Source of the DNA: Rostratula benghalensis
Taxonomy: Eukaryota; Chordata; Aves; Charadriiformes; Rostratulidae
Assembly: GCA_013399305.1 (NCBI GenBank)
Contig: VXAI01000013.1
Location: 6,022,751 to 6,086,750, forward strand
Length of the DNA stretch: 64,000 nucleotides
Direction of reading: 5' to 3'
In this document: positions 46,545-60,543 of the stretch, one piece after another
Numbering within the stretch: position 1 is the stretch's first letter
Layout of the letters: each line of letters starts with the position of its first letter
Notes under the pieces: model-generated
The model's input: the letters and a program-made list of their open reading frames with translations, nothing else
The model's database searches: none
Told to the model about the DNA's origin: nothing
Program-made: the position numbers and the translations under genes

Positions 46545-49500
46545 TCATGAGCTAAATTCCACATACAAAGGCAATTAGAGAAGGGAACAAAACCCCTCTG
46601 TATTGAAATTCCTCACAGTATGCATCCCTTAACACCAAGCTACATGTAAATCACCTGGTGAATTGACTGTATTTTTCTTGTATCAAGTCTCAGGAAAGTC
46701 TGTACAACAGCATTTCAGGTGAAGTGAACATGATCTGATGAAACAGCAGGGCTTTGCTGATGGCAGGTTTTTGTACAGTCTTGATGTGACCATGACAGGT
46801 TCATAAACCAAGATAATGTGGTTTGCAATCAATTGCTCCTACAGTAAATATAAAAGTGAATTTCATAACTCACCAGAGCTACCAGAAGTGCTGCCTCCTT
46901 CGAGAAAATAAATTTAGCTAAAAAAATTATTGCAGACTAATCTGAAGCTGTAAGATATTCCATACCATGCAGACACCTTAACCCCTCATCTACTCTGCTA
47001 ATCAAATACTGCAGTTATTTAGTGCCTGAAGAAATTAATTGCTATAGGCAATCTTCCACTCCACATCTACGTATATGTATTTAATGTATTTAGGGGTTTT
47101 TTCCTCTTTTTCTTTTGGTGGAGTATTTGTACGAAAGATGTTAAATTCTGTAATCTTGCCTTACATACTAGAACTCTTTCTTTTACTTCTGTAGTAGTTT
47201 GTCAGGTTTTTTGTTCACTGTAAGAATTAATTCACAGTCCAATTGAATGTTTAAAGGTGTAATAAGTAAAATGGACTGTTTCTTTTGATAATATTGTGAT
47301 TGCTGGATCAAATTCTTATCTCCTTCAGAAAATGAATCTAGTACTCTTGTGGCACCCAACAGTATTTGCAGAAAATTTCCCCTTGGCTTATTTTTATATT
47401 TAATTTGTAAACCAGCAGCATTACTTTTTTCATTTGGTGGCAAATTTGTGACATACTGGGCAAAACCAGGATTGGAGAAATTTCAGCCCAGGAATTCTCT
47501 ATATTGTCAGTAAACTCCTTACATATACCCAGAACATGTATGATCCCAAATTCATTACATATTTCAAAAAAACCCAAGACATTTTTAGCACACGGAATAA
47601 GGTTCATCTGCCCATGGCAGGAAGAGAGAAAGTTACTTTATGATGGTGCCTGTTTTTCTTCATTGGCTCTGAAAGGAACCTTTAGCACTTTGCTCAGTCT
47701 TAAACAGTTAACTTCTAGAAGACTAAATCAAAGCAGAAAAATCTGTTTCTAAGAGCAGAATGGCTCAGCTCTTCCATGAGCCAGGAGGGATTTCATGTTT
47801 ATGCTTAAACAGGCACACATGCCTTTTGTATTTTTCTGCATTTTAGTTTTCTGTTTACCTGCCACCTTACGCACTTCACAAAAGAAGCTGCAAAGTATTT
47901 TGTAGTTGTTGGAAATAAACATTCTCAGTCTTTTGGATTGTAAATGGTAATTGTAATACTGCTTATAATATGGTATATAAAAAATATACCTGTTTTTTCA
48001 AATTTTAAATTAACTGATCACTGCAGTGCTATACAAGATGCCTGTATGATCGGATGTGCTTTGGGTGACATAGAGCAAACAATCTCCATTGCATTTGTTG
48101 TCTAAGGTTAATCACTAATCTTTGAGCTAACCCAGACAGTCTTCATACCTTCACTAAGTTTCCAAAGAAAGCATGTTATACATAATTCACTTATAAAATT
48201 ATAACCATAAAGTTCCGATGTTATAATCCTTTGAATGTTTTCTGTATTAATGGCTTGATACCACCATACTAGAAGGATGTACTACTAGACTGTATAATAC
48301 CTTCATAAATTATAATTTCAGATTAGTTTCCACTTAAAAATTATTTCTATTCGCTCTGTATTAAGGGCTGTAATTTTTCCAGGTACACAGGAACAGTCAG
48401 TTCCTACTGAGTGTGCAAGAGGTCCTTTACATGCCAGAAATGCAATGTGGCCAATGAAAACAGAGTGTACATATTTTATTCTATTAAACAGGAATTTTTC
48501 AGTTCTGAAGATCACATTTGCCCAAGATGCTGACCACTCTGATGTCTTATGCAACAGCATAAAGACATAATTTACTAGAGGAAAAATGAATCAATGCTCT
48601 GTTTCACATATTCATTTTAGTCATGATGCCTTATAAAACCACTATGGCAATCAACATCACTTATATTGTGATTGTTTAAGTGGAATCCACTTAACACTGC
48701 CAGTGATTTTTAGTCACGGTCTAGCTACTGTAGCAAAAATTCCATGAAAAGTGAAATGTTGCCTCGATCACATGTAATCACCATAATTATTTCTTATAAT
48801 TTTTGAATATCCACAGAAGGTAATGAGTAGATATGTATATAGTTGAAGGGTTTTTAGGTTTCGTAGATTAATTAAGTGCAGGAATATGTTGGAAGATGAC
48901 AAGTAAAATATTTCAGAGGAAAGCATAAAACTAGCACGGGCAATCGGCCACATGAGCAATTCAGCTCCTTTTTTTCTAATGGCATTCACTACTCAAAACT
49001 AACATTGAATACAACCATAGTCTGAAAAATTAGGTAATCCCTTTCTTCCACAAGTCAGTCTGAGGTTTGCTGTTGGTTTCAGTGACAATAAGCAAGAACC
49101 TGGGGAGAGCAGCATTTGCTTGGAGCTTTGGCCACAGAAGTGAGGTCTGACACTCCAGGACTTGTCCTCAGCTTTTATCGGTAAATGAAATCCCTGTATG
49201 GGATATAATGATACAGAGCATCTCTCCTGTGGGCATTACCCAGCCCTTCATCCAGTCTGGTCTCTAAGGATTTTGATGGTCCTGCAGAATATCACAAAAG
49301 GCAATTTTTTGCTCTCACATTGTACTTGAACAGTAGAAGTACCACAGCTCAGACGTGGACAGCCTTGAGTGGGACATAGCACAGGGCACCATGACTCGCT
49401 GTCACTATCTCCTCATTGCTATTTCTTCCAAATTTCATGAAAAAGATTTTTCTGCTGAGAAAGACAAGAAGGAAGCCAGGCTGTTGGGTAACAGATGTGA

Positions 49501-50735
49501 TTCCCACATTTTCTGAGTACCAAAATATGGACAAGTAGATTGTGCCTGGGAGGCATTAATTAAATTCCTGTGGTAGGTGCCACAGTTTTACTCAGTGCTT
49601 TGTTCTCTATTTATTTATTTATTTGTTCTAAAGTTCCTAGTTAAGCCTCGTGCACTTTTTCTGCAATCCTCTTGTGTATAATTACATACTAATGATAATC
49701 CCACAGCAAAATCCCGGTCCCACGGATTTCACTTGCAAAAATTAGGTCAATTGCCTTTATTGTCGGAAAGACAAGTTAAAACAGCCTGAGCCCTGAGCTT
49801 CTGGCCTGCCTTTAGATATGCTCTTAATGTCTCAATATGTATACTCCTTTCCATGATCAGCAGCATCGTGTAACAGCTGAGGGTAAGGCAAGTTTCAAGT
49901 GTGAAACCCAGGAGACACCCAGCAGTCCAGTCTACACTCAGACCTGCACATCGGGGCTGCCAGAGCTCCTTGTCAGCAGATGCTTATGGAAGAAAACTTG
50001 AGAAAGTGGAGGCAAGAGAATAATTGCAGGATTTTCAATGGGATTTACACCTTCTTATACTGGATTTGATATCTAATACTTTGCATCCCCACAATAAAAA
50101 CTTGTTCACACAAGCTTTAGAGGATAAACGAATTCTCAGAAGTGAGGGAGAGTAACAATACTGGTTATTTAAATGCACTTTTGCTCAGTTTTTCTTTAAA
50201 GACTGAGAAATATGAAACAGTACTAGACTATTCACATATTCATCAAGTTTTTTACTTATCTGATGTTTGCAAGGCTTGAATTTAAAAACAAGGATAAAAA
50301 AAAGCTCAGCATGATCTTTTTTTTTCCCTGACAGGCATTACAGAGTTATTTCAAAATATGGCTTCCTGGTAGGAAGTCTACATCAATAATGTATTAGATA
50401 AAGAGATGGAGCACTCTTAGTTGTTTCCATGTCTGTTATTTACAGCTGTGATATTTATACATGTACCACACTCTACAACAAACATTGTGAAATAGAACTG
50501 TCCCTCTCAATAATAAGCAAATCAAAATCATATTAGGTTGCTATGGAGACTCACATACACAGTCCCTCTCTCCCCCTAGTCATGAATATGTGCTTTATCT
50601 ATCTTGCCTCCAAAATCAACATTTACTGGGGACATTAAAAGATTATGTCCCCATAATCCACGGCAAACAGTTTTCCTGCAAGCCCCCTCTACTGTCAGAT
50701 GCACTGTAATCCTTCTTTCACTCTATCAAACATAA
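46545..50735. other. Noncoding stretch, no gene recognised
   Basis: Unique DNA. A tetranucleotide run (TATT)n lies at about 49608-49624. Two minus-strand frames at 47338-47607 and 47183-47473 overlap in different frames and might be one interrupted reading frame, but the protein is unrecognised. No mobile element was recognised. Confidence 0.55.
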
Positions 50736-50936
50736 TCCTACATCAGATACCAAAACACAGCTGCTGCTGTCACTGCTGCTAGGACACAACTTCTTTCCCC
50801 CACCCTCTCCATGTCTAACATGCAGAAGCCTCCCTTCAGCGGCGGCCCAGGTTTACCTCTGTGGCCCATGGCGCATATCTACCAGCTGGAGCAGCTCCAA
50901 GCAAAACAGACCTTGGTGCTAACATGTTTATTTTAA
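50736..50936 (+). other. Exon-like open stretch, GC-rich
   Basis: A plus-strand frame is open from 50736 to a TAA at 50934-50936 (66 codons), with ATG codons at 50811, 50820 and 50868. The second half is GC-rich with several CpG sites (GCGGCGG at about 50838) in AT-rich surroundings. From 50820 the frame reads MQKPPFSGGPGLPLWPMAHI and then YQLEQLQAKQTLV, a composition typical of real protein. A C/T-rich run (50791-50810) followed by 'taacatgcag' could be a splice acceptor ending at 50825. On the minus strand, GAG|GTAAAC at about 50857 would be a fair donor, so the orientation is open. I do not recognise the protein. Confidence 0.22.
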
Positions 50937-53900
50937 TGTTAACGAAGCAGAGGTAGCTTTCCCTGCTATTACCATCCCAAACTACCTGGTTTGTCCTTGT
51001 GCAGAGGAACCATGTCTTACTGCACTGTTTGTGTTTTGGATTTTCTTTTCTTGCTCTATATTTCAGTCAAGGGCACATGATTGAAAACATACGCTCTCCT
51101 GTAATTTGAGAGGGTTGTTGTCATTCACAAACCACTTAAGTTGAATTCACTCTATTAGCAGGTCATCAAAACTCCCTGAATCGCATTACCATCCAATAGT
51201 CAATTTTCTATCTTGAGTTATTCTCTATTAAAACATGAAGTGAATCACTGCACAGCAGGCACCTTGCCAGGCAAAAAGTTATTAAATCAAATGCAGGAGA
51301 CATTGGTTTGGCTGAAATGCAGTACTAGTGGTTGCCTCATTTCTGCTCTGATTAGTGGCAAGATTTGTCAGAACACCTGCTTTACTTTCCCCTGTGACTT
51401 ATAGCCCAAAATACTCTCAGCTGCTGGGTAAGGATTTATAAAGACATCTGCTTTTCAAAGACATCTGGCTTTTTTTTTTTTTTTTTCATTTGGTTTTGGT
51501 TTTGTTTGGGACCACCTGCAAGAGTCCTGTGCTGCATTACTTTTTACATACAGAAGTGGCAGCTACCCTCAGTGCTGTCAAAAATATTCAATTAAATATT
51601 CCATGTCTGATTCAACACATGGGTATAGTGAAGGGGCTTCTTATTATTTAACTACTAGGAATTTTAGATGAGTATCCCATTAGGTGCTCTGCCTGCTAGA
51701 TTTCCTGCTGCAAAAGAAAAATATCATGGAGTCTGTTTCTTTCTTGGGAAAATTGGATTACATTATCCAGAACTTGACATCATTGAAACAATTTGCTCTA
51801 ATCAGAACAATAATTTCTGTCCTTATATTATGTCTGTTCCTCCTGACTTTAGACACTGCAAGCTGGAAAATGCTTCATGCTTTACTAGTGGGCCTGAGAA
51901 TGCTGAAAACCACTTATTCATTACTGCTGGCATCTATCATGTATAACAGATGCTAACCATTAAGAGGGAAAATATGACCTGGGCAACATTAGACTGACAG
52001 ATGCAATGTGACAGCCGTAAGAGGATCTCTTTCTGACCACTGAAGTCAAAAGAGGTCCATCAGTGAGAAATCCATGTTAGAAAGGGAGCAATAAGCACCA
52101 GAGTGATTTCTGAGACTGACAAGATGCAGCCAGGCTATGAAACTCTCTACACCAGGCCGACATGGGAAAACTGCTGCAAAGAGCAGGTAGTGAATGCATA
52201 CAAGACTCAGAGGTGATGGAAATAGAATACAAGTTTTGACCATGGTAAAGCAGAGGTCTCTTCAGTTATGAACGGCATGAGAAGAGGACTAGGGATTGCT
52301 TGTTCATCCTCTCTTCCAATATAGCAGCTAAAAGTGGTATCAAAGAAACTGAGAAGAGGCAAACACTAAACAAACAAAAGATGTTTTTTCTCACGTGGTA
52401 TACTTCAGTTGTAAGCCTCCTTGGTTAAAGAGGTGGATGTTAAAATTTTGTATTGATTCAAGTGAAGGCCTGATATGTTTCCAGAGAACAAATTATCTGT
52501 AAAAGAATATAGAAAATATAGCTTAGAAAGTATCTGAGTCTTGTTAGAGATCAGAGAGTGCTTGGGGAGCATACTGCTCTTATAGTCTTTCGTATGCATT
52601 CACTTTTGGCAGTATCAATGAGAAGATACTGGATTTATGGGAACCTTTAATCTGGTCCAACAGCACCACTGTCCTCTTCTGAATACGAATGTCATGGATG
52701 TTTACTGTGAATTTCAGAAAACAAGCAAGAAGCAGAATAATTATATTTAATTAATCTCAAACAACAGTCTCACAAAAGGTTTGCTTATTTGACATGTTGG
52801 TCATTTCAGAAAGCAATTGAGCTCAGTATGGTTGAGTTTAACGAGTTGCCTTCTGAAATCACTTGTGAAATGCTGACTTCTTCGTGAACCATTGAAAGAA
52901 AACCTACATCATGCAACTGATACGAGGTTTATCTTGGTGGCTGTGATTGGCTGTGATAGGCTGACAGTTAATTAGCAAGCTTAACTGGATTTGATATATT
53001 TCTGAGTTTCACCAGATGTAACGCTGGTATGTAAACCAAGTCTAGTACCAAGTCAGGGAGATGAAAGGACAGTTATACCCCACCACTGCACACTCATTCT
53101 CAAAAACTGCCTCTATTTAACAATTGCATTTCAGGAACTTGGCTCAGGTGCTCACAGGTGTTCAGGGGCACTGCAAATTAAATGGGACTACCCTCAGTGC
53201 TTGTTACCATCCTCCTTGGAGACCATCACCTGTGACAGGGGCCACGTTTGCATTCCTGACTAACGTGACATACTTGTATAAAGGTGGTACCTGAAGTCAC
53301 AGAAAGGCAATGCAGAGATGCTGCTGTGCTCTCACAACACTAAGCTACCCCCAGACAACACCATGGAACCTTGGCACTGAACTGGTACACCATGGTATCA
53401 CAGTCCCCATACCTTACTTCGTGCTGTGTTTTGCAGTACCTTCTGCTCCTTTCAGCAGCTTTCTGTGTCCAGGAGGGAAGCTGTCATGCGTGAGCAAAGG
53501 GCAGATCTCCCCGTGTTGCAGTGAGGGAAGGAGGGAAGAGAACCTCCCTTATTGCTGGAGGAGAAGCAGCCCCAACACCTTTCTCTGCGTCAGGAGATGA
53601 AGTTCCCCAGAGGGAGCTTGCAGCAGCAGGGAGGTTAGCAGGGTTCCCCATTCACAGCCCCCCAGAATCCCACTAGGTCCTTTCTCAAAAATACATTAGC
53701 AGTTCTGTTGTACTTGGCAGCAAGCATGATCCTCATTGGTATCATGTGCTGTGACAGACCCTGATGATACCGCCTGTCACAACTGCAGATATGTTTTGTC
53801 ACTGGTCATATTTTAGGAAAGCAGCTGAAATTGTCTCCTCTCCCACCGCTCTTGCCTCCTCCTGAATCAGACATATTGCACTTGCTTCAAAGGTCATGAA

Positions 53901-56157
53901 GAAGAGAGCCTTTCTGAGATCTTGACCTAGATTTTTGCTAGCTGTAAAGGTCAAGATAGACTCTCTGACACCAATTTTGGGCTTGAGCCATCTGATGTTC
54001 ATGCTGCTACCGGACTTCACTGCCTCGAGGCTGAGCAATTCAGGCACTAAATTTTATTTCGATTTCCACTTGGTCTTCAAGATCATCTGGGAATAGCAAT
54101 AATTTAGCACACATTGGAATGAGAAGAATCGCATCTGAAAGGAAGGAATACAATCCCTTCACATCAAAGAAGAAGGTCTTCTGAGTCATGGTTGTTGTCT
54201 TGGAATCTAGAAAGAGAAAGTCATCAGTGGTGGGGGTTTTGTCCTGTTGTCACAGGGGAGATTTGCCAAATAGTCTGAAATTCTTTTCCTAAATACTCTA
54301 AGCCCCAGTTTACCTAATGCTTAGCTAATGTCAGTATGCAATGCCGCAGACGAAATTTAGGTCTACAAAATGAACACTTATTCTAAATCGTAAAACACAT
54401 CCCTCTTAAAGGCAGTTGCTCTGCAGGCAAAATGAGAGCAATGATGTCATGCAAATTTTAACAAAAAAAAACCCCCAAACCCAAATCCTCAATACAATTT
54501 GCTTTGTGTTCATGTTAGCATTGACTCAGGCTGTGGCTCTGCTTCTCTCATGAGTTCATCTAGCAGAAGAAAGATGCATAAACATCTGGTAAATTACTTT
54601 TTCTCTCAGTTTGCCACCTTCTGTGCTGTGACTCTGGCCCATCAGTGAAACTTGGGTGATCCAGAGGGAAATTGGTTGTTTTTCCAGCAAGTTTTCTATA
54701 TTAAGCAATCCCCTCTCCCATTAAGTATTTATGAAATATGTTCCTCTGCACTACTGCATTTGAGCAGATTTGGCTGAAATAAAGTTTAAATATAACAGTG
54801 GAATTATGATTTTGTTTGTATATTTCTTTTCTTTTTTTTTTTCCCCCAAGACCCAAGACTGTATAATTTGCACAAATTTGATAGAGAGTGTCTCTAAAAA
54901 AGGGTTTCAGACACCATCCAATGCCTCTCGTGCCCTGCAGAAGTCAACCATTCAGGCAGCTATAGGTTGGTGCTGAGACAGATTAGCTCAGCTCAGCTCC
55001 CAGGCAAGAGGTCTATCAGTTCTGAGCAGGGGTAGAGCAAACCTGCACCCACCATCCAGACAGCCGCACTTTTAGTATTTCTTTAACATCAGTCTTCCAA
55101 AAAAACAGTTTTTCCACTTGCTTAGTCCACCTACTTCACCGCAGTTGCACTTCGGATTTGGACTGTGTATACAGCTGAGACAAGAATTCATGCTTCAAAT
55201 GTGCTTTATTCACAGTCAGTAAAGGATTATTAACACCTAACTAAGGCCTGAAGATAAGACTGTACTACTATTAATATGTCAGAAATTATCTGGTTTAAAT
55301 TCAGACACTATAACATTTCAGTTTGAACTGGTCAATGAAAAGGTTTCATATTCAGAAAAAAAAATATAGTTGAAATAAATACACTTTATTTCCAATACTA
55401 AAAAAGAAAATTCACAAGAAGACCCAGAGAAAGGGAGAGAAGTATGCAGCAAAACCAGCCATTTTATGTTTTAAAGATTGGTCTTAAACCATGTTAATGT
55501 CACCAATAAAGGCTGTAACTACAGGGTTATTCTGAGGTTAAATTTGGAAGATAAACTCCTTTATGTGTGGTTTGGACCTTGAAAGTTTCTCTGATGATTT
55601 TTTTCTTCATTTTATTTTTTTGAACAAACCAACCTTTCTTTCTGTGAAAACAAAGCAATACATAGATGCTACATAGCAGAATAGGAGGTGGGGAGAAAAT
55701 CAGGGACCCAGAAAAGGTGCAAAGCCAGAAATGAGTGACACAAAGTTAGCAGGTAGCTGCTGTCTCCTGCTCTATCAGGTCACCAAGCATATATATCACT
55801 AGCTTGCATTTTACATAGTTAAATCTGGCAGATTCAGTAACTTTAATTGACTTTTGTATTTAATTTAAATTTAATTTGCTATTTTTTCTGACTTTTGAAA
55901 GACTGCTGTAATTACTGCCTTGTTTTCCCATCAGAATTGTCTGCATTTCACATTTCAATATGCTGTAGTCTAGAAGCAAATTTGACCAATACATATGTAA
56001 TTTCTGATATTTTACATGGAAAATGTAATTTAAAGAGTTATTTACATGAAAAAAAATAGATAACATTGCTAATCTAGGAGAGTTTTTAATTATAGGATAT
56101 ATTCATAATATGAGTGCAATGCTGTGAAAACAGCCACATTTCAATTCCAGCCAAACA
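50937..56157. other. Noncoding stretch, no gene recognised
   Basis: Unique DNA with a T-rich run at 51469-51486 and others near 54828-54843. Short frames on both strands are unrecognised. No transposable element was recognised over about 5 kb. Confidence 0.55.
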
Positions 56158-56171
56158 GCACTAGATGGCAC
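56158..56171 (+). promoter_or_regulatory. CTCF-like motif
   Basis: GCACTAGATGGCAC matches the CTCF core CCASYAGRKGGCRS at every position but the first (G for C). It lies in AT-rich unique DNA. It points rightward while the candidate at 27.06 kb points leftward, so the pair is divergent and would not form a convergent loop with each other. Occupancy is inferred only. Confidence 0.35.
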
Positions 56172-58189
56172 TAAGAGCCCCAGAGATTTTTGGTGACTGG
56201 AGGCAGTTATTAAACCATACGCCTTAGGCTTCATCGTGTCCATGTTTCGTTAAGATTTACAAGACTCTTACTGAAAGCAAAGCTGTTTTGAACACCCGTT
56301 TATCATACCACGTCACATTTGCACGTCTGATGGATACTGATTTCTAGTTTTCTCAAACATCAATATAGGAAATAAATAATTCATATGTTGAAAGGATATG
56401 TATCATCCTTGCACTTATTGAAAGCTGGCTCTAGTTTTCAAGTGCATCCCCTGGATTCTTTGATTATAAGTTTGTTTTATATTTGTGGTATGTAGTAGCA
56501 TGGTAGTTTGATTAATAGAATAACAGAGGTGGGATCTGATTAAAATAGAAGCAAAGTATATGCTGAGCACAGATAGAAATAGTATCTTTTCAAATCTATC
56601 CCTGTACTCAGCATGCCAGATGCCAAGGGTCCAGCGAGGGAACTCTGATCAGAATCCAAGTCAAGCATGGATCCCCATCCAGCCATCCGCATGCACCAAA
56701 GGAGATGATGTGACCTTGGAAGATTTTATCTGAATCTCTCCATAGTTGCAGAGTTCAAATAAGCTGAACTAAGACACAGGCTCCTTTTTATCATCTTTTA
56801 ATTTTCCCAAGCCAGAAGTTCACTCTTTTTTTTGCCCATGTCTAGCAAATTACTCCCCAGAATTTTGTTGACTTGATCTATGCAATTCATGCTGACTTTT
56901 TGTCCATTAAATAGTAAGAAACACTGACTATTTAGGAAAGTTTCACAAAATAGCTAGGAGCTTGTGTAAACAACGGGTGTTGGCAGGCATTTGTCAGTAT
57001 TCAGTTTTAAATTATTTTTTAAAAGATCAACTAGCATGCAGAGAAATTTGTGAGTAACTAATAGGTGTGTCTGGAGAATATCCTTGCAGTTTAAATAGTC
57101 ATGGGACATCAGACCAGGAAAAAAAAATCCCTTAAAGCAGATTGTGCAGGAGTGTTTGTTCTTCTGCATGATGGAAACATGAAGCATTTCCTAAGATCCT
57201 AATAAAATTATTGATGTTCTCATGGCCTTGGTCTCTCCTGCTCTATTGCTGTGCACGTTTTATTCTTCTGGCTTATTATATGCAAATACTTGAAATTTTG
57301 TTGTTGGAGGAAGTGTTTTGCAGGTTTTGGAACACTACAGGTGTGTTGGCCAGGTTTTTCTGAATCTACCGACATGGTTTGGGGACATTTATGATTTTTA
57401 TCATTGAATTATTATCTGCACTTTCAAGGTACAAGCTTTGAAGATTCCTTTTAAGCCTCTGCTCCTTTCATTCACTACAGATAATAATATAAAATTATTA
57501 TACCGTAACACCAGAACCTGTTGTTGATAATAATAAAAATAATAATAACGATAATGATTTCTCCCTCACAAATGACACAAAACTCTTCTTTGCTAAAACT
57601 TCACTATCTCCCACCCCCCAAACTGGGATGACTAAAACGCAATTTAGGGATTACTAGAGCATCTTGACTGTGATGAGGAGAGTGACATAAAATTCGTAAC
57701 ACAGGATTTCGTACTATGAAAAGAGGTGGCTTTTTTTTTTCTTTTTTTTTTTTAAAGCAATATCTTTATCATTATTTTATACATCCTGGGTTTATTCCCA
57801 GTGGGTGTAAATGTGAGAACACATCACGTTGATGCTCCAGTTGTGTAACTGAGTTTAGAGCCCTCTTTGCCATGGCCAGAATCAGACCCACTAGGCCACA
57901 GCTGCTGAGCAGCCTTGGAAACCTCAATTGTAGGTTCCTGAGGGACAAAAGGGGTTGTGAATACAAGTGAGAGAACAAGATACATTAATAAGGATTCCAG
58001 CATAAAACCTCCAATAAAACTATTATCTAAGGAAAAAAACCCAAACTGATACCAAAGCTGAGCTTTTGCTGGAAAGGTTAACTTAATTCAAACCTCCTAT
58101 CAGGTATCTAGTAGAAACCATATAAAATTATTTATGTTTATTATATGAAAGTAATTATCATTACTGAAGTGAGAAAGTGATTTTGTGCT
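56172..58189. other. Noncoding stretch with AAT repeat
   Basis: Unique DNA with an imperfect (AAT)n tract at 57525-57558 and a T-rich run at 57730-57753. A 68-codon minus-strand frame (57772-57978) is unrecognised. No gene seen. Confidence 0.6.
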
Positions 58190-58990
58190 GGAAGGCACTG
58201 CTGAATATTACAGACCTACTACAGCAAGCCTCACACTAAGCTGGGAATGTGACAGTGTCTATGAAGCTTTTAGCCTCCGTGAATCATGAAGTACTTTTTG
58301 GAGTACGGAATGCAAAGGAGATAATTCTCAGCACTTTGATAAATGACATTTCCCTCTATCCTCAGAGCATGAATTAATCAGCTCTTTCTCTGTTGTATCT
58401 GTCCTGCAGAGGGAATTGCAGAGAAGTCCTTTAAGCTTAAGATCAGTTCACGATAAGTGGAGTTACAATACATACTACATACACAGCCATGTACATAATT
58501 GCAGGTATCACATTATTGGTGACAAGCAAAGCATTCATAAAATGAGCACAACCCATTTACTTGTAGCTCTCACATGACTGTAGCATTTGCAAGAGGAAAA
58601 AGAAAGAAGAAAATTTAGAGTTCCCACGAGGCAATGCAATTACAAGGAAAAATCCTAAAATGTAATTTCACTACTTGCCCTGTAACATGCCAAACACCTG
58701 CCAGCTCCACAATGCTCTTGGAGGAGCTGAGTCAATTTGTCTTTCTGAAATATTCAGCATGTTTCAGGACAGCACCTTGCTGAGCCGGATACTCCATATG
58801 AGCAGCCAAAATCACCACTGATTGCAATCTCTGAAGGGAAATATTGCCTTCCATTGTATCTAGATCTTATTACCTAAAGTGGGTGCAATTTGAAAAGATA
58901 CAAGTGGATGTAATCAGCTTGGAATGCAAATTGTGCAATTCTTGAAAGAGCCTTGCAGTGCCAATCTTTAGTTAAATTACACTACTGAAA
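58190..58990. promoter_or_regulatory. Possible conserved noncoding element
   Basis: About 800 bp free of recognisable repeats and dense in transcription-factor-like cores: an exact octamer ATGCAAAT at 58924-58931, a C/EBP-like TTGTGCAAT immediately after it, ATGAATTAATCAG near 58370 and CAATTACAAGG near 58636. The clustering and lack of simple repeats resemble developmental enhancers. This is a judgement by texture, since conservation cannot be measured from a single sequence. Confidence 0.25.
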
Positions 58991-60543
58991 CCATAAAACC
59001 TGTCTGAATTAAAATTAAATCATATGTACAATCATATGAAAATCTTGAATATTAAGGTTTCTTTTGGGAAAGCATTTCCCTGTCAGCCTTTCTTTCCCAT
59101 AATTAAACTTCTGTGCAAACAGTCAAAGCAACTTCTATTAGTGAGCTTATATTAGTACCCAAAAAAGCACCACAGACACAAACCAGACATGAAACAAAAA
59201 GATTTTCCCAGATATTAGGAGCTACTGTTTCTGGGTTTCTCCTGCTTGTATAATTCTTAAATCCTTCTCATAGTTTGGCTTGAAAGTTGAGATTCCTCTC
59301 CTACCCTCAAAGATAGGGGCTCCTTCTTTTATATGGAAAAGATTAGCAAATGCTTATTTGAGTCTTTTATTTTTATTACAAGCCACAAATATTGCACACA
59401 CAGGCAAAGTCTGACCAGTTTATTTTGGAGGACTGTAGTAGTACAATCAGAGGTCAGCTAACAAAACCTTAGGAAATTTCTCCTTCTCCATGAATCTTTA
59501 CTCTCAGTCTCCACATGGAATTGAGCTAAGCCCTAGGACCCATGCGCTATTTATAGCAGTACTTCACCTTGTTACTGAAATACAATACCATTAATCCCAT
59601 GGTAAGGACTAGCAGCTGCTCCCAATAACATTTTATTTGTACTTTTTAATAACAAGGGTTTGTTCTGTTCCTTAAGAAATTCTTCTCCAGTAGAGTTTGG
59701 TGAAACTTCTCTCACTACCTTCAGCCAGACCAAGATATTACCCAGTATATTTTTATTCCCTGCATATTTTAACAAAACTTTTGGTGAATTAATTGTTTCA
59801 TGGAAATGATAATTTTCTATGTGATTTCTTTGGGGACAGGACATTAGTACACTGTTTGTTAATTTTGTATGCCTTAGGTTTTTACCCAGGACCAGACTTT
59901 CATAGATGACAGTGGCCAATAAACACAGGCATCTGTTTCTTTTCTTAGTTGATGCTGAGTTTTCATATTTTTTTATCTGCTCATATCTTCATATTTGGAT
60001 ATTTGTATCAGTTGGAATGTTATGCACAGTCCTGAGAAACCGTAGTTTCTACTTCTGTACCATCCAGTTCTCCCACTCAAAAAGAGAACAGCATATGTGT
60101 CCCTCTCTTCCTCTCCTGTTTTCACAAAACTAAACAAGTCTGAACTTTTCATAATAGAGAAGCATTTAAAAGCTTATCATAACATTATGTATTATTATGT
60201 GAGCCAAGCAGTAAGAGCTTCCATTGGGCTTAATCAATTGTGATTTTTATGAAATAGTTGCTGAGCTTTTCTAGGTGCTGAAACCTACAAAGAAAAAAAC
60301 TTCAAATACCTGGGCAATACTTCACATTGGTAATATGAATACCGCCCGTGGACTTAAAGCATCTTGAGGGTTAGATGGTAAATTTTTAATAGCTGGATTT
60401 TGTGTGTCTACTTATGATGGAAGTTTGGAACACAGTAATTGAGACAGACTACTCTTCTGTACCTGTAAAGCCTATTTGGCATCTACATTTATTGTGGGTC
60501 TGCCTTGGAATCCGGATGGGTTGCCTGGACCTTATCTTTGCAG
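58991..60543. other. Noncoding stretch, no gene recognised
   Basis: Unique DNA. A 115-codon minus-strand frame at 59572-59919 is unrecognised and has no domain I can name. No repeat family seen. Confidence 0.55.

Noticed and set aside
59572..59919. 115-codon minus-strand frame
   Set aside because: Considered as a retroviral or retrocopy remnant, but no motif of gag, pol or env and no parent gene could be named.
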